DNA from: Anastrepha obliqua
Taxonomy: Eukaryota; Arthropoda; Insecta; Diptera; Tephritidae
Assembly: GCF_027943255.1 (NCBI RefSeq)
Contig: NC_072897.1
Span: forward strand, 24,118,044 to 24,182,043
Direction of reading: 5' to 3'
DNA length: 64,000 bases
Below the pieces are notes generated by a model. The model was not told where the DNA came from. It was given only the letters and a program-made list of their open reading frames with translations, and made no database searches. Of this stretch, positions 9,172 through 19,941 are shown one piece after another. Numbering within the stretch: the first letter of the stretch is position 1; each line of letters starts with the position of its first letter. Made by a program: the position numbers and the translations under genes.

Positions 9172-11640
9172 TCGCGCGATATATTTTGCCTGCAGATCTA
9201 CCGGCAGGAAGTTTAATGTCGCATATAATGCTTTCGATGGTGTGGTTGACATCGCGCCAGTTATAAGAACGTATGCCAGTCTTTGAACCTTGTCAAGTGT
9301 TTTGATGTTCACCCCATTCTCAAGGGCATTACCCCATATTAGAATGCTATAGTAGAGAATAGGGCTAACCATTGCTGTGTACAGCCAGTGTATCATTCTG
9401 AGTTCCCATCCCCATTTCTTTCCAATTAGCCTTCCGCAGGAGTGCAACGCCATCACAGCTTTGCGTACTATATCTGCGACTGTGAGCCCCCAATTTAGCG
9501 TACTATATCTGCGACTGTGAGCCCCCAATTTAGCTTCCTATACAAGTCCTAGATATTTCGCCTTTTCTGTTACTCTAAGTGGTTTCCCTCCTAGGAATAT
9601 GTGTTTAAGACCAGGTGTTTTATGTTTTCTGCTAAATAGTATCGGACCAGTTTTTCCAGTGATTTATTTCAAGTCCTCGACTTTTACACCAAAGTGATAG
9701 TCTGCTGAGGGATCTTTGTTGAAGATCGCAAAATGTTGGAAGATGTTTCCCCAAGATTGCTATAAAAATATCATCGGCATATGAGATTATTTTCCCTCCC
9801 ATTTTTTCAAGTTCTTGTAGAAGATTGTTGACAGTTAAGTTTTACAGAAGTGGAGAGATTACCCCTCCTTGAGCTGTACCCCTGATCGGGTATTTCTTAG
9901 TGGATGTGTCTCCCAGATTCGCGCTTATCGTTCGCCCAGTTACCATTCGTTCTATAAACGAGACTAGTGCACTGGTTACTTCCATTTCAGTTAGCGAAGT
10001 TGTAATAGCCTCCGGATATATATAATTGAAGTAACCTTCGATGTCTAGAAAGGCAGCGAGGGTGTATTCCTTATAGTGAATTGATTTCACAAGCGTGTCA
10101 GCTAGTGCGTTAAGCGCTGTTTCCACTGATTTGCCTTTGCTGTATGCGTGTTGGGACGGTGCTTATTGAAAATTTCTCCTTTGATATGCATATCTAGCAA
10201 ACGTTCTAGGGCTTTTAACAAAAAGGATGATAGGCTAATCGGCCTGAACTCCTTCGGTTTCGAATGTGTGGTTTTCCCTCGCTTGGGAATGAATACCACT
10301 TTTACATCTGCCCATTTTTTGATATGTATAATTGAGTCGGATCGCCGGCTCGAAGATTAAGGCGAGTATAGGTGCGATCATATCTCTTGTATGTTGCAGA
10401 TCAGCGGGGATGATTCCGTCCGGCCCCGGCGATTTGTAAGGTTTGAAGCTACAATACAAATGGTAAATTTTATGTTATCCTCCGTTATGAAATCTGTTGG
10501 GGGATTCCCGTTGTGAACTATAGATTGAGTTCTGCTGTATTCGTTGCAGGGACAACCTGGAAAGTGTGTCTGCATTAGTAATTCTAGTGTTTCTGCACTG
10601 CTAATTGTTCAATTGCCGCTCTCTTTTATGAGGTAGCTAAGGTTGCTTGGGCTCGTTGATAGAACTTTCTTGAGTCTACTAGTCTCCGAAACACTTTCTA
10701 TCTTTTGACAGAAGTCTCACCAAGATGCTGTTTTTTCCGCCCTCATGGCATACTTTGTAGCTATCCCACGAGTTAGTTCTCCTCGCTTCGTTATACATAG
10801 TTCTGCACCGCTTTCTAAGGTTTGCTATATTAGTGGACCACCATAGAGGATTCGGTTTGGCTATCCTTGTTCTCTGAGGACATGCTGCTTTCGCAGCTTG
10901 TTGAAATGCTGAGGTCAGCTAGTCAACCGCTGAGTTGAGCTGTAGCTCGGAGTCAATTTTATATGTCGCGCCAGGGAATTTGCTGGCCAGTGTGGTTTTA
11001 AACACCCCCCTGTTTGTGCGTCTGCGGCTTATGACCAGCTTGCACTGCCTAGTTGGTAATGAAATATTGTATATTAGGTACCTATGATCTGAGGAGAAGT
11101 TGTCTTTAGACACTCTCCAGTCTTGTAAAATTTGCGCCCCTTGTTCATCGACGCAACTGATGTATAGAACTTATTTTTTCGCAGTAGTTACAAAAGTAGG
11201 GGTATTACCTATATTACTAATATAAGGATTGTTGCACATAATGAATTCAAAAATGGACCCACCACGTGCGTTTGGGTCTGAAATGCCCAGACATGATGAT
11301 GCGCATTAGCATCTGCTCCCAATATGAATAGGGTACCACATCTCGATGCATGCTCAGTTACCCTTCTTATGAGTGGTGTTGGAGATGGTCGCTCCGCATC
11401 GTGTGCTATATAAGAGGAGACAAGCCATATCGTCCTTCCGCAGGACTCCACCGATGTGATAATGTTATCCGCATCGCTTAATTGCATTAGTAAATATACG
11501 TTAATACATTTCTTTGCTAGTATACATGACCTGGGTTTACCTTTGTCAGTCACATAGACTAATTTGTATTCTTTATTGTTCAAACCGCAAACCTGATCTT
11601 TTACGACCCATGGTTCTGCGTCCTCTTCATCGGATGCAGG
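9172..11640 (-). pseudogene. LOA-A ORF2: APE endonuclease and reverse transcriptase remnants
   Basis: The endonuclease lies at about 11583-11209 on the minus strand (LILGADANAHHHVWAF-type active block). RT segments follow: FKPYKSPGPDGIIPADLQ near 10459-10400, VFIPKRGKTTHSKPKEFRPISLSS near 10299-10230, AFLDIEGYFNYIYPEAI near 10050 with RGTAQGGVISPLL near 9870-9842, and the thumb (WLYTAMVSPILYYSILIWGN, then MSTTPSKALYATLNFLP) at 9528-9172. The family makes L1-like target-primed insertions. Stops and shifts occur every few hundred bases. No RNase H is present because the copy is cut at 9172. Confidence 0.8.
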
Positions 11641-11652
11641 GGGGAGAGACTC

Positions 11653-13099
11653 CTATTCCACCATAGCAGAGAGTTCGGAGTATTCCCTCTCCATGTTCTC
11701 TAAGGTAACCTTTTCAAAGAGTTCGCCAACCATGCCGGAGTTGGGTGCCACCTCGTCGTTGTCTGTAACAACCTCGTTCGCCTCTGCAGATGTAGTCGTG
11801 TTTTCTGCGGAGGTGTTCTTGCTGGCTACATCCTGTCTGCAGACATGGAGAGTCAGTGCTTGGAAGCCATAGTTTATCTTCCATTTGCTGTTGGCGAGTG
11901 GGTCTAATGATTCCTCGTTTAGGATTATCACGGCTAGTCTTCTCTTGCCATCCACTTCGCCAATCTTTACTACCTTCCAGTCACTGGTAGGTAGTTCGGG
12001 GTTGCCTAGTTTTATCAGTTCCAGTACTGCCTCTGGGTCAGTATGGAAGTCTGGTATCCAGGCTCTCGATCTTGGCCGATTGGAGATGTCTTCTCGAGGG
12101 ACGACATCAAGGCGGGCCCCCGGCCAAGGTTCCCCTATGCGATTAATTGCCAGGGTGTAAAGGCCCATCCCGCATCCGAGCAACTGGAGGTTCTGGATTC
12201 TCGTTCAGGATGTCCCTGTACACCTTCGAAGGACTCCTGTTTATCAGGTCCCAGTTTTCTTGAGAGATAGCACCATCGTGGGAACTGCGATCAATCACCG
12301 CCCGTATGTAGCTTTCTTCCGCTATTTCCGCGAAAGGTTTCATTGCCGTGACATTAATCGTCTGAGAGGGGAGCACCTTGGTTCTTTTGACTACAGCCGA
12401 TACCCCTTCACTCGATGGTTTGCGTTTGTCTTGCGCAGAGTCTATTTTGGCCTTCTCCCGGTGTTCGGTGATTAAAGCTTCAGCCCACGCCTTGGAGTCT
12501 GACTGTTCCTCAGTCAGGTCCTCTAATCTGATGTCCTTCAGTCTCTCCAGGATCCTGAAGGCGGATCGCCTAGTACGATAGTACCTTTCTGAAAACTAGT
12601 ATGCTTTCGGGGGTGTGTACTACCCGGGGCAGTGATAGTGTCATAAGGGCAGGCACCAGAAACCATTGGCTGAACCATGTGGTCTGATGCCACCGACGTT
12701 GACAAGGGTGTTACTCCTTCTGGAGTTCCCGTGTCACCTGGAGTGACAGGGACAGCAAGATCCGCTTGTCTTTTGACAGGGCAGATCTTGCTTCCCAAGA
12801 TTTGTGTTGGAAGGAGGGGTCTACTGCTGGCACCAGACGTAGATAAAGTGTCGTCCCCGACTGGTCCCATGACAGGGTTGGGATTGTTACTATAGTAGCC
12901 AGCAAGAGGCCCCTCTGCCGTGGAAGCTGTCCATGAACGGACGGAGCGGGAACTTAGCGGGCTTAGCCACAGGCTTCACTCCGCTTGTATGTATGGTCCT
13001 TTTTGTGGAAAGACCTGGCCTTCCCGAGGGATTGGGTCTTGGTTCTTTTGTGCCTTGGTTTTTCGAGGCGAGGTGTTTTTTGTTCATTTCATATTTCAT
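11653..13099 (-). pseudogene. LOA-A ORF1 (Gag-like RNA-binding protein), broken
   Basis: The last segment, 12183-11653, is open for 176 codons and carries GARLDVVPREDISNRPRSRAWIPDF and a conserved DWKVVKI strand, typical of the DUF4780-like domain in LOA-type ORF1. The preceding segment 12376-12143 gives the AEIAEESYIRAVIDRSSHDGAIS block. The N-terminal part (12870-12538 and 13099-12890) is Pro/Ser/Thr-rich. Three frame changes separate these parts. The ORF1 stop TAG is at 11653-11655. The role by family is RNA binding in the retrotransposition particle. Confidence 0.75.
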
Positions 13100-13540
13100 A
13101 ATCGTCCGTACTGCTCGACGTGGTGAGCGTGGCGGACTAAGTTTTTTAGGGGGGGGGGGGGGGGAAAGGGGAAAACGTCGACCATGGCAGTCCCCTCTAC
13201 CATGGCAAGGTAATTTTACAAACTGAGGAGACCCAGTTTCAGGAGGGCACCGTTAGAATACAGCCGGATACGTGACGCGTAACACCATGAATTAGAAGGG
13301 GGGGCAAGGAAGGAAATGATAGGATACCAGGCTAACGAGTAACAGTGGGATCGTCGTCACGTTAATCTCCGTATAGTTATTGAAGGGCCACCGCCACTGT
13401 TTAGCGGATGGGTGGCTAGCCAATACCCATAGAGAGCTTCCCTTTTAGTTCGTGGTGCGTTAACCTCCATGATATGCGGGTTAAATCAACATTTAAGCCT
13501 CAACGCCGCGGAGAGGAGACCAACTTGATGAGGCGGCGAA
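13100..13540 (-). other. LOA-A 5' untranslated region with G16 tract
   Basis: No coding signal was seen. The segment 13403-13424 (GCGGATGG...GGCTAGCCAAT) matches 26523-26544 at 21 of 22 positions in the 5'UTR of LOA-B, so this is a shared 5' region, probably an internal promoter by analogy with other non-LTR elements. A run of 16 G (+ strand) lies at about 13149-13164. Confidence 0.6.
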
Positions 13541-15760
13541 AATAAAAAAAAAATAAAAAAAGTATCAAAAGTTCCGAAAAAATACAAATCCTTTCAAATC
13601 AAAAATTTCTAAAGCATCAGCCGATGTATTTGCCGGTTATAATAAAAAAATCCTTCGGAAACACATTCTTCCGAAGTACCCCAAACCACAAATCCGTAGG
13701 AACCAACAGTTTCCAAGGTACCCAAAAACCAAAACCCTTAGAAGCCAAATGCTTCCAAGGTACCCTTCGATATATTTACCAGCAACAATAAAAAAATTAA
13801 AGAAACCTTTGGAAGCAAAAGTTTGCAAGGCACCGACAAATAAAAATCCTTGGCAGCCAAGAGTTTCCAAGGTACCGACCGATATATTAACCGGCAATAA
13901 TAAAACATTCTTTGGAACCAAAAGTTTCTAAGGCACATACATATACTATTCTTCTGGAACCAAAGCTTTCTAAGATATCCGAAAATACAAATCCTTTGGT
14001 ACCAAAAGTTTCTAAGGTATCAGCCGATATATTAACCGCGAATAATAAAAAAAACATCCTTCAGAACGAAAAGTTTAAAAGGCACATACAATACAAATAT
14101 TTTAGAACCAAAAATTTCCAAGGTATCAGCCGATGTATTTATATATATATATAATTGTCGCGTACACCCTTTTTGGGTGTTTGGCCGAGCTCCTCCTCCT
14201 ATTTGTGGTGTGCGTCTTGATGTTGTTCCATAAATGGAACAATGTATTTACCGACTCTAATAAAAAAGTAAAAATACTTCGGGAGCCAAAATACAAATCC
14301 TTAGGAACCATGAGCTTTGAAAGAACCCACCGATATATTTACCGGCAATAAAAAAAAATAAAAATTTCTTTGGATACAAAAGCTTCCAAGATACCCACCC
14401 AAAAACCCAAATCCTTTGCAACCAAAAGTTTCCAAGGTACCCGTCGATATATTTACCGGCAATAATAAAGCAATTCTTGGGAATAAAAATCTACAGGTGC
14501 CAAAAGCTTCCAAGGTACCCCAAAATTAAATAAAATATTTCGGAACCCAAAGTTTCCAAAGTACCCTCCGATATATTTTTCGGCTTTAATAAAAAGGTAA
14601 AAATCCCTACCAAAACAAAACCCAAAGTTTCTAAGGCACATGCAAATACAAATCCTTTGCAAACAAAAATTTCCAAGGAGTAATACAAAAATAAAAAAAA
14701 TCCTTTGGAACTAAACGCTTCCAAAGTATACAGAAATCCAAATCCTTTGAACCAAAAGTTTCCAAGGTTCGAATAACAAAAATCGTTTGGAACCAAGAGA
14801 TTTAAAGGTATCAGCCGATATATTTACTCGCAACAATAAAAAAATAAAAAAGTCGTTGAAACCAAAAGCTTCCAAGCCACACACTAGAACAAATCCTTTG
14901 GAATCAAAAATATTGGTATTCGAAAAGCTGCCGAGGTACCCAAAACGCAAATCCTTAGGAACCACGCGCCTTAACGGTACCCGCCGATATGTTTACCGGC
15001 AATAATAAAAAAATAAAACAATTCCTAGGACCCAAAACCTCCGGAGGTAACCAAAAATGCAAATCCTTTGGAACCAAAAGTTTCGAATGTATCCGCAGGT
15101 GCGAAAAGCTTACAAGGTACGCAAAAATTAAAGAAAATATTTCGCAACCCAAAGTTTCCAAAGTACCCCCAAGTTTCCCATACATTTTTCGGCTATAATA
15201 AAAATGTAAAAATCCTTAGGAAAAAAACTTCCACGGTATCCAAAACTATAAACCCTTTGGAAGCAAAAGTTTTAAGTCGATACATAGTATTTAGCGGCAA
15301 TAATAAATAAATAAAAACTCTTTGTAACCAAAAGCTTCCAAGGCACACACAAATACAAATCCATTGGAACGTTTCCAAAGTACATAGAAATACAAATATT
15401 TCGAACCAAATGTTTCCAAGATTCGAAAAATACAAATCGTTGGAACCAAAAGATTTAAAGGTGTCAGCCGATATATTTAATGGCACCAGAAAAAAAAAAC
15501 AAAAAAAATCCTGGAAACCAAAAGCTTGCAAAGCCACACTCAAATACCAATCCTCTATAAACAAAAGTTTCCAAAGCAGATACAAATAAAATAAAATAAA
15601 AATCATAGTACCGAAAAATAAAAGAAAATCCTTTGGAACCCAAAGTTTCTAAGGTATCAGCCCATGTATTTACCGGCTGTAATAAAAAAGTAAAAACCCT
15701 TAGGCAGCAAAAGCTTCCGCAAATCCTTCGGAACCATGAGCTTTGAAGGTACCCGCCGAT
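13541..15760 (-). repeat. Complex satellite, orientation A
   Basis: Short, diverged units are repeated head to tail. The + strand here reads as CCTTTGGAACCAAAAGTTTC followed by CAAGGTACC and an A/T-rich spacer, alternating with units carrying CAGCCGATATATTTACCGGC and AATAATAAAAA. Unit lengths are about 40-45 bp (short type) and about 65-75 bp (long type). Each core is a dyad (CCTTGGAA...TTCCAAAGG) able to form a hairpin. Frames stay open for 60-140 codons only because the repeats are stop-poor; they show no conserved protein. It is interrupted by the SINE fragment at 14142-14241. Confidence 0.9.
14142..14241 (-). mobile_element. SINE fragment (3' part) with 9-bp target duplication
   Basis: The sequence AATTGTCGCGTACACCCTTT...TTGTGGTGTGCGTCTTGATG matches the minus strand of the SINE copies at 26736-27059 and 50206-50525. 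Only the 3' region is present (5'-truncated). ATGTATTTA at 14133-14141 is repeated at 14242-14250, flanking an insertion into a satellite unit. The TA-rich tail (14142-14154) is the 3' end. Confidence 0.85.
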
Positions 15761-15917
15761 TTATTTTTTTGTTATTTATTTATTTATTTAAGTCTATGTA
15801 TTACTATCCTTACAGACTATGATATAAAAGTTAAAACAACTATAATATAGAATTCAGGAAATTTAAAAATGCCACTCTTGAAAGCGAAAAATCGAGAACA
15901 ACGTCATTATGAACGGA

Positions 15918-17970
15918 ATTCAATTCCCGTAAAGCACGAGTAATGGGAGCATTACTGGCATACTTAGTTTTAAAGCTTCCCCATAAAAAGGGTAGAAGTT
16001 CCTAAGAGATCTTTGGGGAATATTAAATCGAATCCTTTCCAACCAGTAGGGACAATGAATTACTCCAGTAATATTATTGTGAGTAAAAGACAGACACAGT
16101 ATAGACCTACGAATTTCTAAGGACTTGAGACTTAAAAGCATGAGACGAACAGAATATGACGGCATGGGATCAATAAAATAATGAGACCGAATGGCATATT
16201 TAAGAGATATTTTTTGCACACGTTCGATTCTATTGATAGTTTGCTGACTACAAGGTCTCCAAATAAAAACAGCATATTCTAAATGAGATCTAACAAAAGA
16301 TGTATAGAGTAACTTAATGGTGTAGGGATCAGAGGACTTAATGGCGTTCCGTCTGACGCAGCCCAACATCGAACAAGATTTTGATATATTTAATATAATT
16401 TATATGTAGATATCATGGCACCGCAAGTAAAGTCTATTCATATTGGCTTGAAGTTTAATGGCATCCTCTTGAGTTTTTATCGCTGAGAAGATCTTAAGGT
16501 CATCAGCATAAAGCAAAAATTTAGCATATGAGAAACAACTTTTGATGTCATTAATAAATAACACAAATAAAAGCGGCCCCAAGATACTTCCTTGCGGAAT
16601 ACCAGATGTGGCAGCAAAGGGAGTAGATGAAATACCATCAATTGTTACAACACAACGTCTATTGCTCAAATAAGAGTTTATCCATTGCAGAAATGCAGAA
16701 TGAAAGCCAAATCAAGCTAATTTTTTAACTAAGATTCTATGAGAAACTTTGTCGAAGGCTTTCGGTGTAAATACAATCGACCCGAAGCCAGGCGAGAAAG
16801 AGACAATGCAGTATTCACTAATAACAGCCAGATTAGATACTGTAGATCTGTCGGCAATAAACCCATGCTGATTAGGGCAAATTAAAGATTTAACCGCAAA
16901 GCTCAATAGTTGACAGCTTTGAAATAGGCCTATAATTTCTAACGTCATTTTTATTGCCCCTCTTAAAGAAGGGCGTAATGAAAGAGAGCTTCCATGCGTG
17001 AATGAAATACCCCGACGATAAAGATTTGTTGAAAATAATTTTGAGGGGATAGACCAAGGCCGGACAACTTTCCATCAAAACTGCTGAAAATCCATCAGCA
17101 TCAGTTTGAGAGGATGAATTTAACTTAATTAAAGCTTTACTTGCTCGTCCTTATGAGAGAGGAAAAGACCTTATGAGAGAGGAAAAGACCTAAGTAAGAA
17201 GAAAAGTCGGACGGAGGATCAAGTTCTTCGTCAACAAAATTGGATTTAAGAACCTCAGCAAATAAGTTGGCCGCTTCGCTTGGGCCGCAAACAAACTCAT
17301 ATCGAAAAAATACAACGATTTCAAAACAAGTTTCTAAAGAACGCAGTAAACGCACCATGGTATGTGAGGAACACTGATTTACATCGTGACCTCAAGATGT
17401 CATTAGTATCAGCTCATGCCGAAAGGCTCGAAAAACATACTAAGGCTCGGCGACTTGTTAATTTAGATGACCAATGCCGGAGACTTAACCAAAAAAAACC
17501 AAATGATCTTGTTCCAGAAACTTTGATGACTGACAACTATATGTAAATTTCTGTCAGCTGTCTTCCAGTTATATACATATTTCCTGTAAATACTGTCGAA
17601 TTTAATAAAATAACATCACTTGATAGTTGTGAACTAGGTGTAACAGAATGAAATGTATTTAAATATTATAACGTTTCAATAAAATAAAAAAAAAACAAAA
17701 AAAACCTTGGGCTGCGCGCTTGAATATTATCGGAAAACATACCATTGGGAACACTGGCACTACTCCTTCTAGATTTTAAGTATTTCCAGAAGATTTTGGG
17801 ATTTGCTTTAATGTTTAACTCAATGTTGTTAATATAACTATTATAGAAAGATTTATTTAAATCGTTGAAATCCTTTATATTTTAAGAAATACAAATGATT
17901 TTTCGTAGATTTAAACTCTTCAAATAATTATTTTTAAGATTTTTAAGCTTTTTCAAAGTCTTACAACACC
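15918..17970 (-). pseudogene. Jockey-like reverse transcriptase, broken
   Basis: Minus-strand blocks in order: linker (about 17970-17713), SEAANLFAEVLKSNFVDEEL (about 17280-17215), SFITPFFKRGNKNDVRNYRP (about 17000-16940), HGFIADRSTVSNLAV (about 16870-16820), and an AFDKVSHRILVKKL block (about 16760-16715). Next is GIPQGSILGPLLFVLFINDI at about 16610-16550, with YADDLKIFSAI at about 16510-16480. The thumb segment at 16369-15920 carries KLLYTSFVRSHLEYAVFIWRP. Frameshifts separate the blocks and part of the finger region is missing. No RNase H was seen. The clade call (Jockey) is by overall resemblance. Confidence 0.75.
17286..17705 (+). mobile_element. Jockey 3'-end fragment with RT C-terminus and 7-bp target duplication
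   Basis: CTTGGGC at 17279-17285 recurs at 17706-17712, flanking a severely 5'-truncated insertion of about 420 bp. It encodes the last roughly 85 codons of a Jockey-type ORF2 (to 17546; block FLKNAVNAPWYVRNTDLHRD, then VSAHAERLEKH). A short 3'UTR follows, then an A-rich tail (aataaaataaaaaaaaaac) at about 17678-17704. Orientation is opposite to the element it sits in. Confidence 0.88.
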
Positions 17971-17982
17971 AGATTAATTTAT

Positions 17983-18510
17983 TATATTTACCGGCAATAA
18001 TAAAAAAAAAAATCCTAGGAACCAAAAGCTCCTGAGGTAACCAAGAATGCAAATCCTTTGGAACCAAAAGTTTCGAAGGCATCCGCAGGTGCCAAAAGCT
18101 TCCAAGGTACCAAAAAATAAAAGAAAACATTTCGGAATTCGATATATTAACCGGGAATAATAAAAAACCAAAAAAATTCTTGCACACATATAAAAATCCC
18201 TAAGGAAGAGAAGCTCCCAAGGTACTCAAAAATCAAAATCCGTTGAGACCAAATGCTCCCAAGGTACATTTGGATATATTAACCAGCAATAATAAACACA
18301 TTAAAAAATACGTTGGTCTCAAAAGTTTACAATTTACACAAAATTAAAAATCCTTAAAAACCAAAAGTTTTCCAGGTATCCAAAATTAAAATCCACAGGT
18401 GCCAAAAGCTTCCAAGGTACCCAAAAAAATAAAATAAAATATTTCCGAACCCAAAGTTTCCAAGGTACCCTGCGATATATTTTTCGGCTATAATAAAAAA
18501 GTAAAAATCC
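17983..18510 (-). repeat. Complex satellite, orientation A (continuation)
   Basis: Same repeat units as 13541-15760, resuming mid-unit with TATATTTACCGGCAATAATA and running to ...taaaaatcc before the T10 tail of the R1-clade element. It shows that the array originally continued across the Jockey-like insertion. Confidence 0.9.
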
Positions 18511-19941
18511 TTTTTTTTTTGGTGGGTGAGATAGGGTTCAAAAAGCCTTCACACTTACAGCAACCGTCGTCTACTGCGTCGTGTGGTGTGGCCACTAAAA
18601 CGATCCCTCCTCTACTTCTGGGGAGACATCCTTCCCGGAACGCCTTCTATATTACTTCGGGAGGGCCCAGAGCGGCATCCATAAAGGACCAATTCTATTC
18701 ACCCACTGCTGCTCCCTCAGAGCATTTCAGCGTGTGTTCAACGTCATCGCTCGGTGCTTCGCAGTATATGCACATAGAATCGGTTACCTTGCCCATACGG
18801 TATAGGTAACTCTGGAAGTATCCGCGGCCCGAGAGGAACTGAGTTAAGAAGTAGTTAACTTCTCCGAAGTTCCTATGAACCCATTTGTCAATTAGTCAAT
18901 AGAATAAGTTTCGCCGTCCATCTGCCACTCGGTTCAGTGTACCATCGGCTGTGCCACCGCAGCATGGTTTGGCGCCTCCGTTCTAGGAAGCTAGTGATGA
19001 CATGCTTCTTCTTGGAGTCCCACGCATCCATTCGTTCCCAGACCATGAGGTCGATGGGTATCTGACCGCTGATCACGAAAATTGCAGCGCCTGAGACAGT
19101 GCGGCAGGCTGAGGAAACTCTGAGTGCTGCTGTTCGTTGCACAGCCTCCAGTGCCTTGTCCTTGGCTTTGCAGTTCAGCACAATTCCCCGTACTTCCCTG
19201 CCGTACAGGAGAATTGAGCTTGTGATAACTTCAGTTTTATAATTGGCGAGTTCCAAGCCGTGGTCCTCAAGCCATATTTGCGACCTTATCATGACTTGGT
19301 TCAGCTTCCTTCTAGCGTCTTCAGTGTCCCGAGCTGGTATGACCGTCCGCGTCCGCGTATCCCAGTAAATATGTATCTTTTGGAATTTCTATGCTCAATA
19401 TTTCATCGTAGCTCAGATTCCAGAGGTCGGGGCCGAGAATAGATCCTTGAGCTGCGCCAGGTGTTATTGCTTTTGTTTTCTGACCATCTGGTGTGTCGTA
19501 CAGCAGTTGGCACTCGCTCAGATAGCTCTGGAGAATCCTTAGCAGGTATGCAGGTATTTGAAACCTTTCTCGTAAAGCCTTTATAATGGCTGTTAAAGGC
19601 GTTTCGTACATCAAGCGTTCCCAGGACGGTGATGTGGTTCGGGTAGGGGCGTCTGCGTTGAGCGCTGCTTACTACCTCCTCTATTGCGCCAAAGGTTGAT
19701 TTTCCGCATCGGAAACCGTATCGCCTTGCTGACAATCCTCCTGCTCTCTTAGCAGACTCTTCAAGTCTACGCTGTATGAGTTTCTCAAACAATTTCCCGG
19801 CGCTGTCCAGCATGCGAAGCGGACGCCAAGCTGACGGTTGCGCTGAGTCACCCCTACCCTTACTGATCAGCATCAGTTCCATCACAGCTTAGGGAATATG
19901 CTTTGAGTAATGCATGCATTGCAAACGTCGAGCATCACATT
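18511..19941 (-). mobile_element. R1-clade non-LTR retrotransposon, 5'-truncated
   Basis: T10 at 18511-18520 is the poly(A) tail of a minus-strand copy joined to satellite. It encodes the second half of an R1-type ORF2. RT motifs include ISKGRGDSAQPSAWRPLRML (about 19870-19810), RYGFRCGKSTFGAIEEVV and TLDVRNAFNS (about 19740-19620), then GAAQGSILGPDLWNLSYDEI (about 19460-19400). The last part holds a C-terminal Cys-His motif C-x2-C-x8-H-x3-C at about 18780-18725. Frameshifts occur near 19610, 19330 and 18890. R1 relatives usually insert in 28S rDNA, but no rDNA is seen here. Confidence 0.78.

Larger units (their letters stand above)
9172..13540 (-). mobile_element. LOA-clade non-LTR retrotransposon A, 3' end split off by the errantivirus
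   Basis: Minus-strand order is 5'UTR (13540-13100), ORF1 (13099-11653), then endonuclease and RT (11640-9172). ORF1 is of the DUF4780-like type without zinc knuckles. ORF2 ends abruptly in the RT thumb region at 9172, where the errantivirus LTR begins, so the RNase H and 3' end should lie upstream of this window. The 5' end abuts satellite near 13541. All reading frames are broken. Confidence 0.8.
15761..17982 (-). mobile_element. Jockey-like non-LTR retrotransposon, 5'-truncated, in satellite
   Basis: The T-rich start 15761-15792 is the A/TAAA-rich 3' tail of a minus-strand element. Satellite sequence is interrupted mid-unit (CCGCCGAT before 15761; TATATTTACCGGC from 17983), so the element entered the array. 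Coding runs from an EN-RT linker near 17900 to the RT C-terminus near 15920. A plus-strand Jockey fragment (17286-17705) interrupts it. Confidence 0.8.

Noticed and set aside
13637..15606. Minus-strand open frames (for example 13637-13921, 15193-15606) resembling membrane proteins
   Set aside because: The same satellite read in the other orientation; hydrophobicity comes from T-rich DNA.
13541..18510. Regular short repeats separated by variable spacers, superficially CRISPR-like
   Set aside because: Units are diverged, spacers are themselves repetitive, no cas genes, and the genome is eukaryotic.
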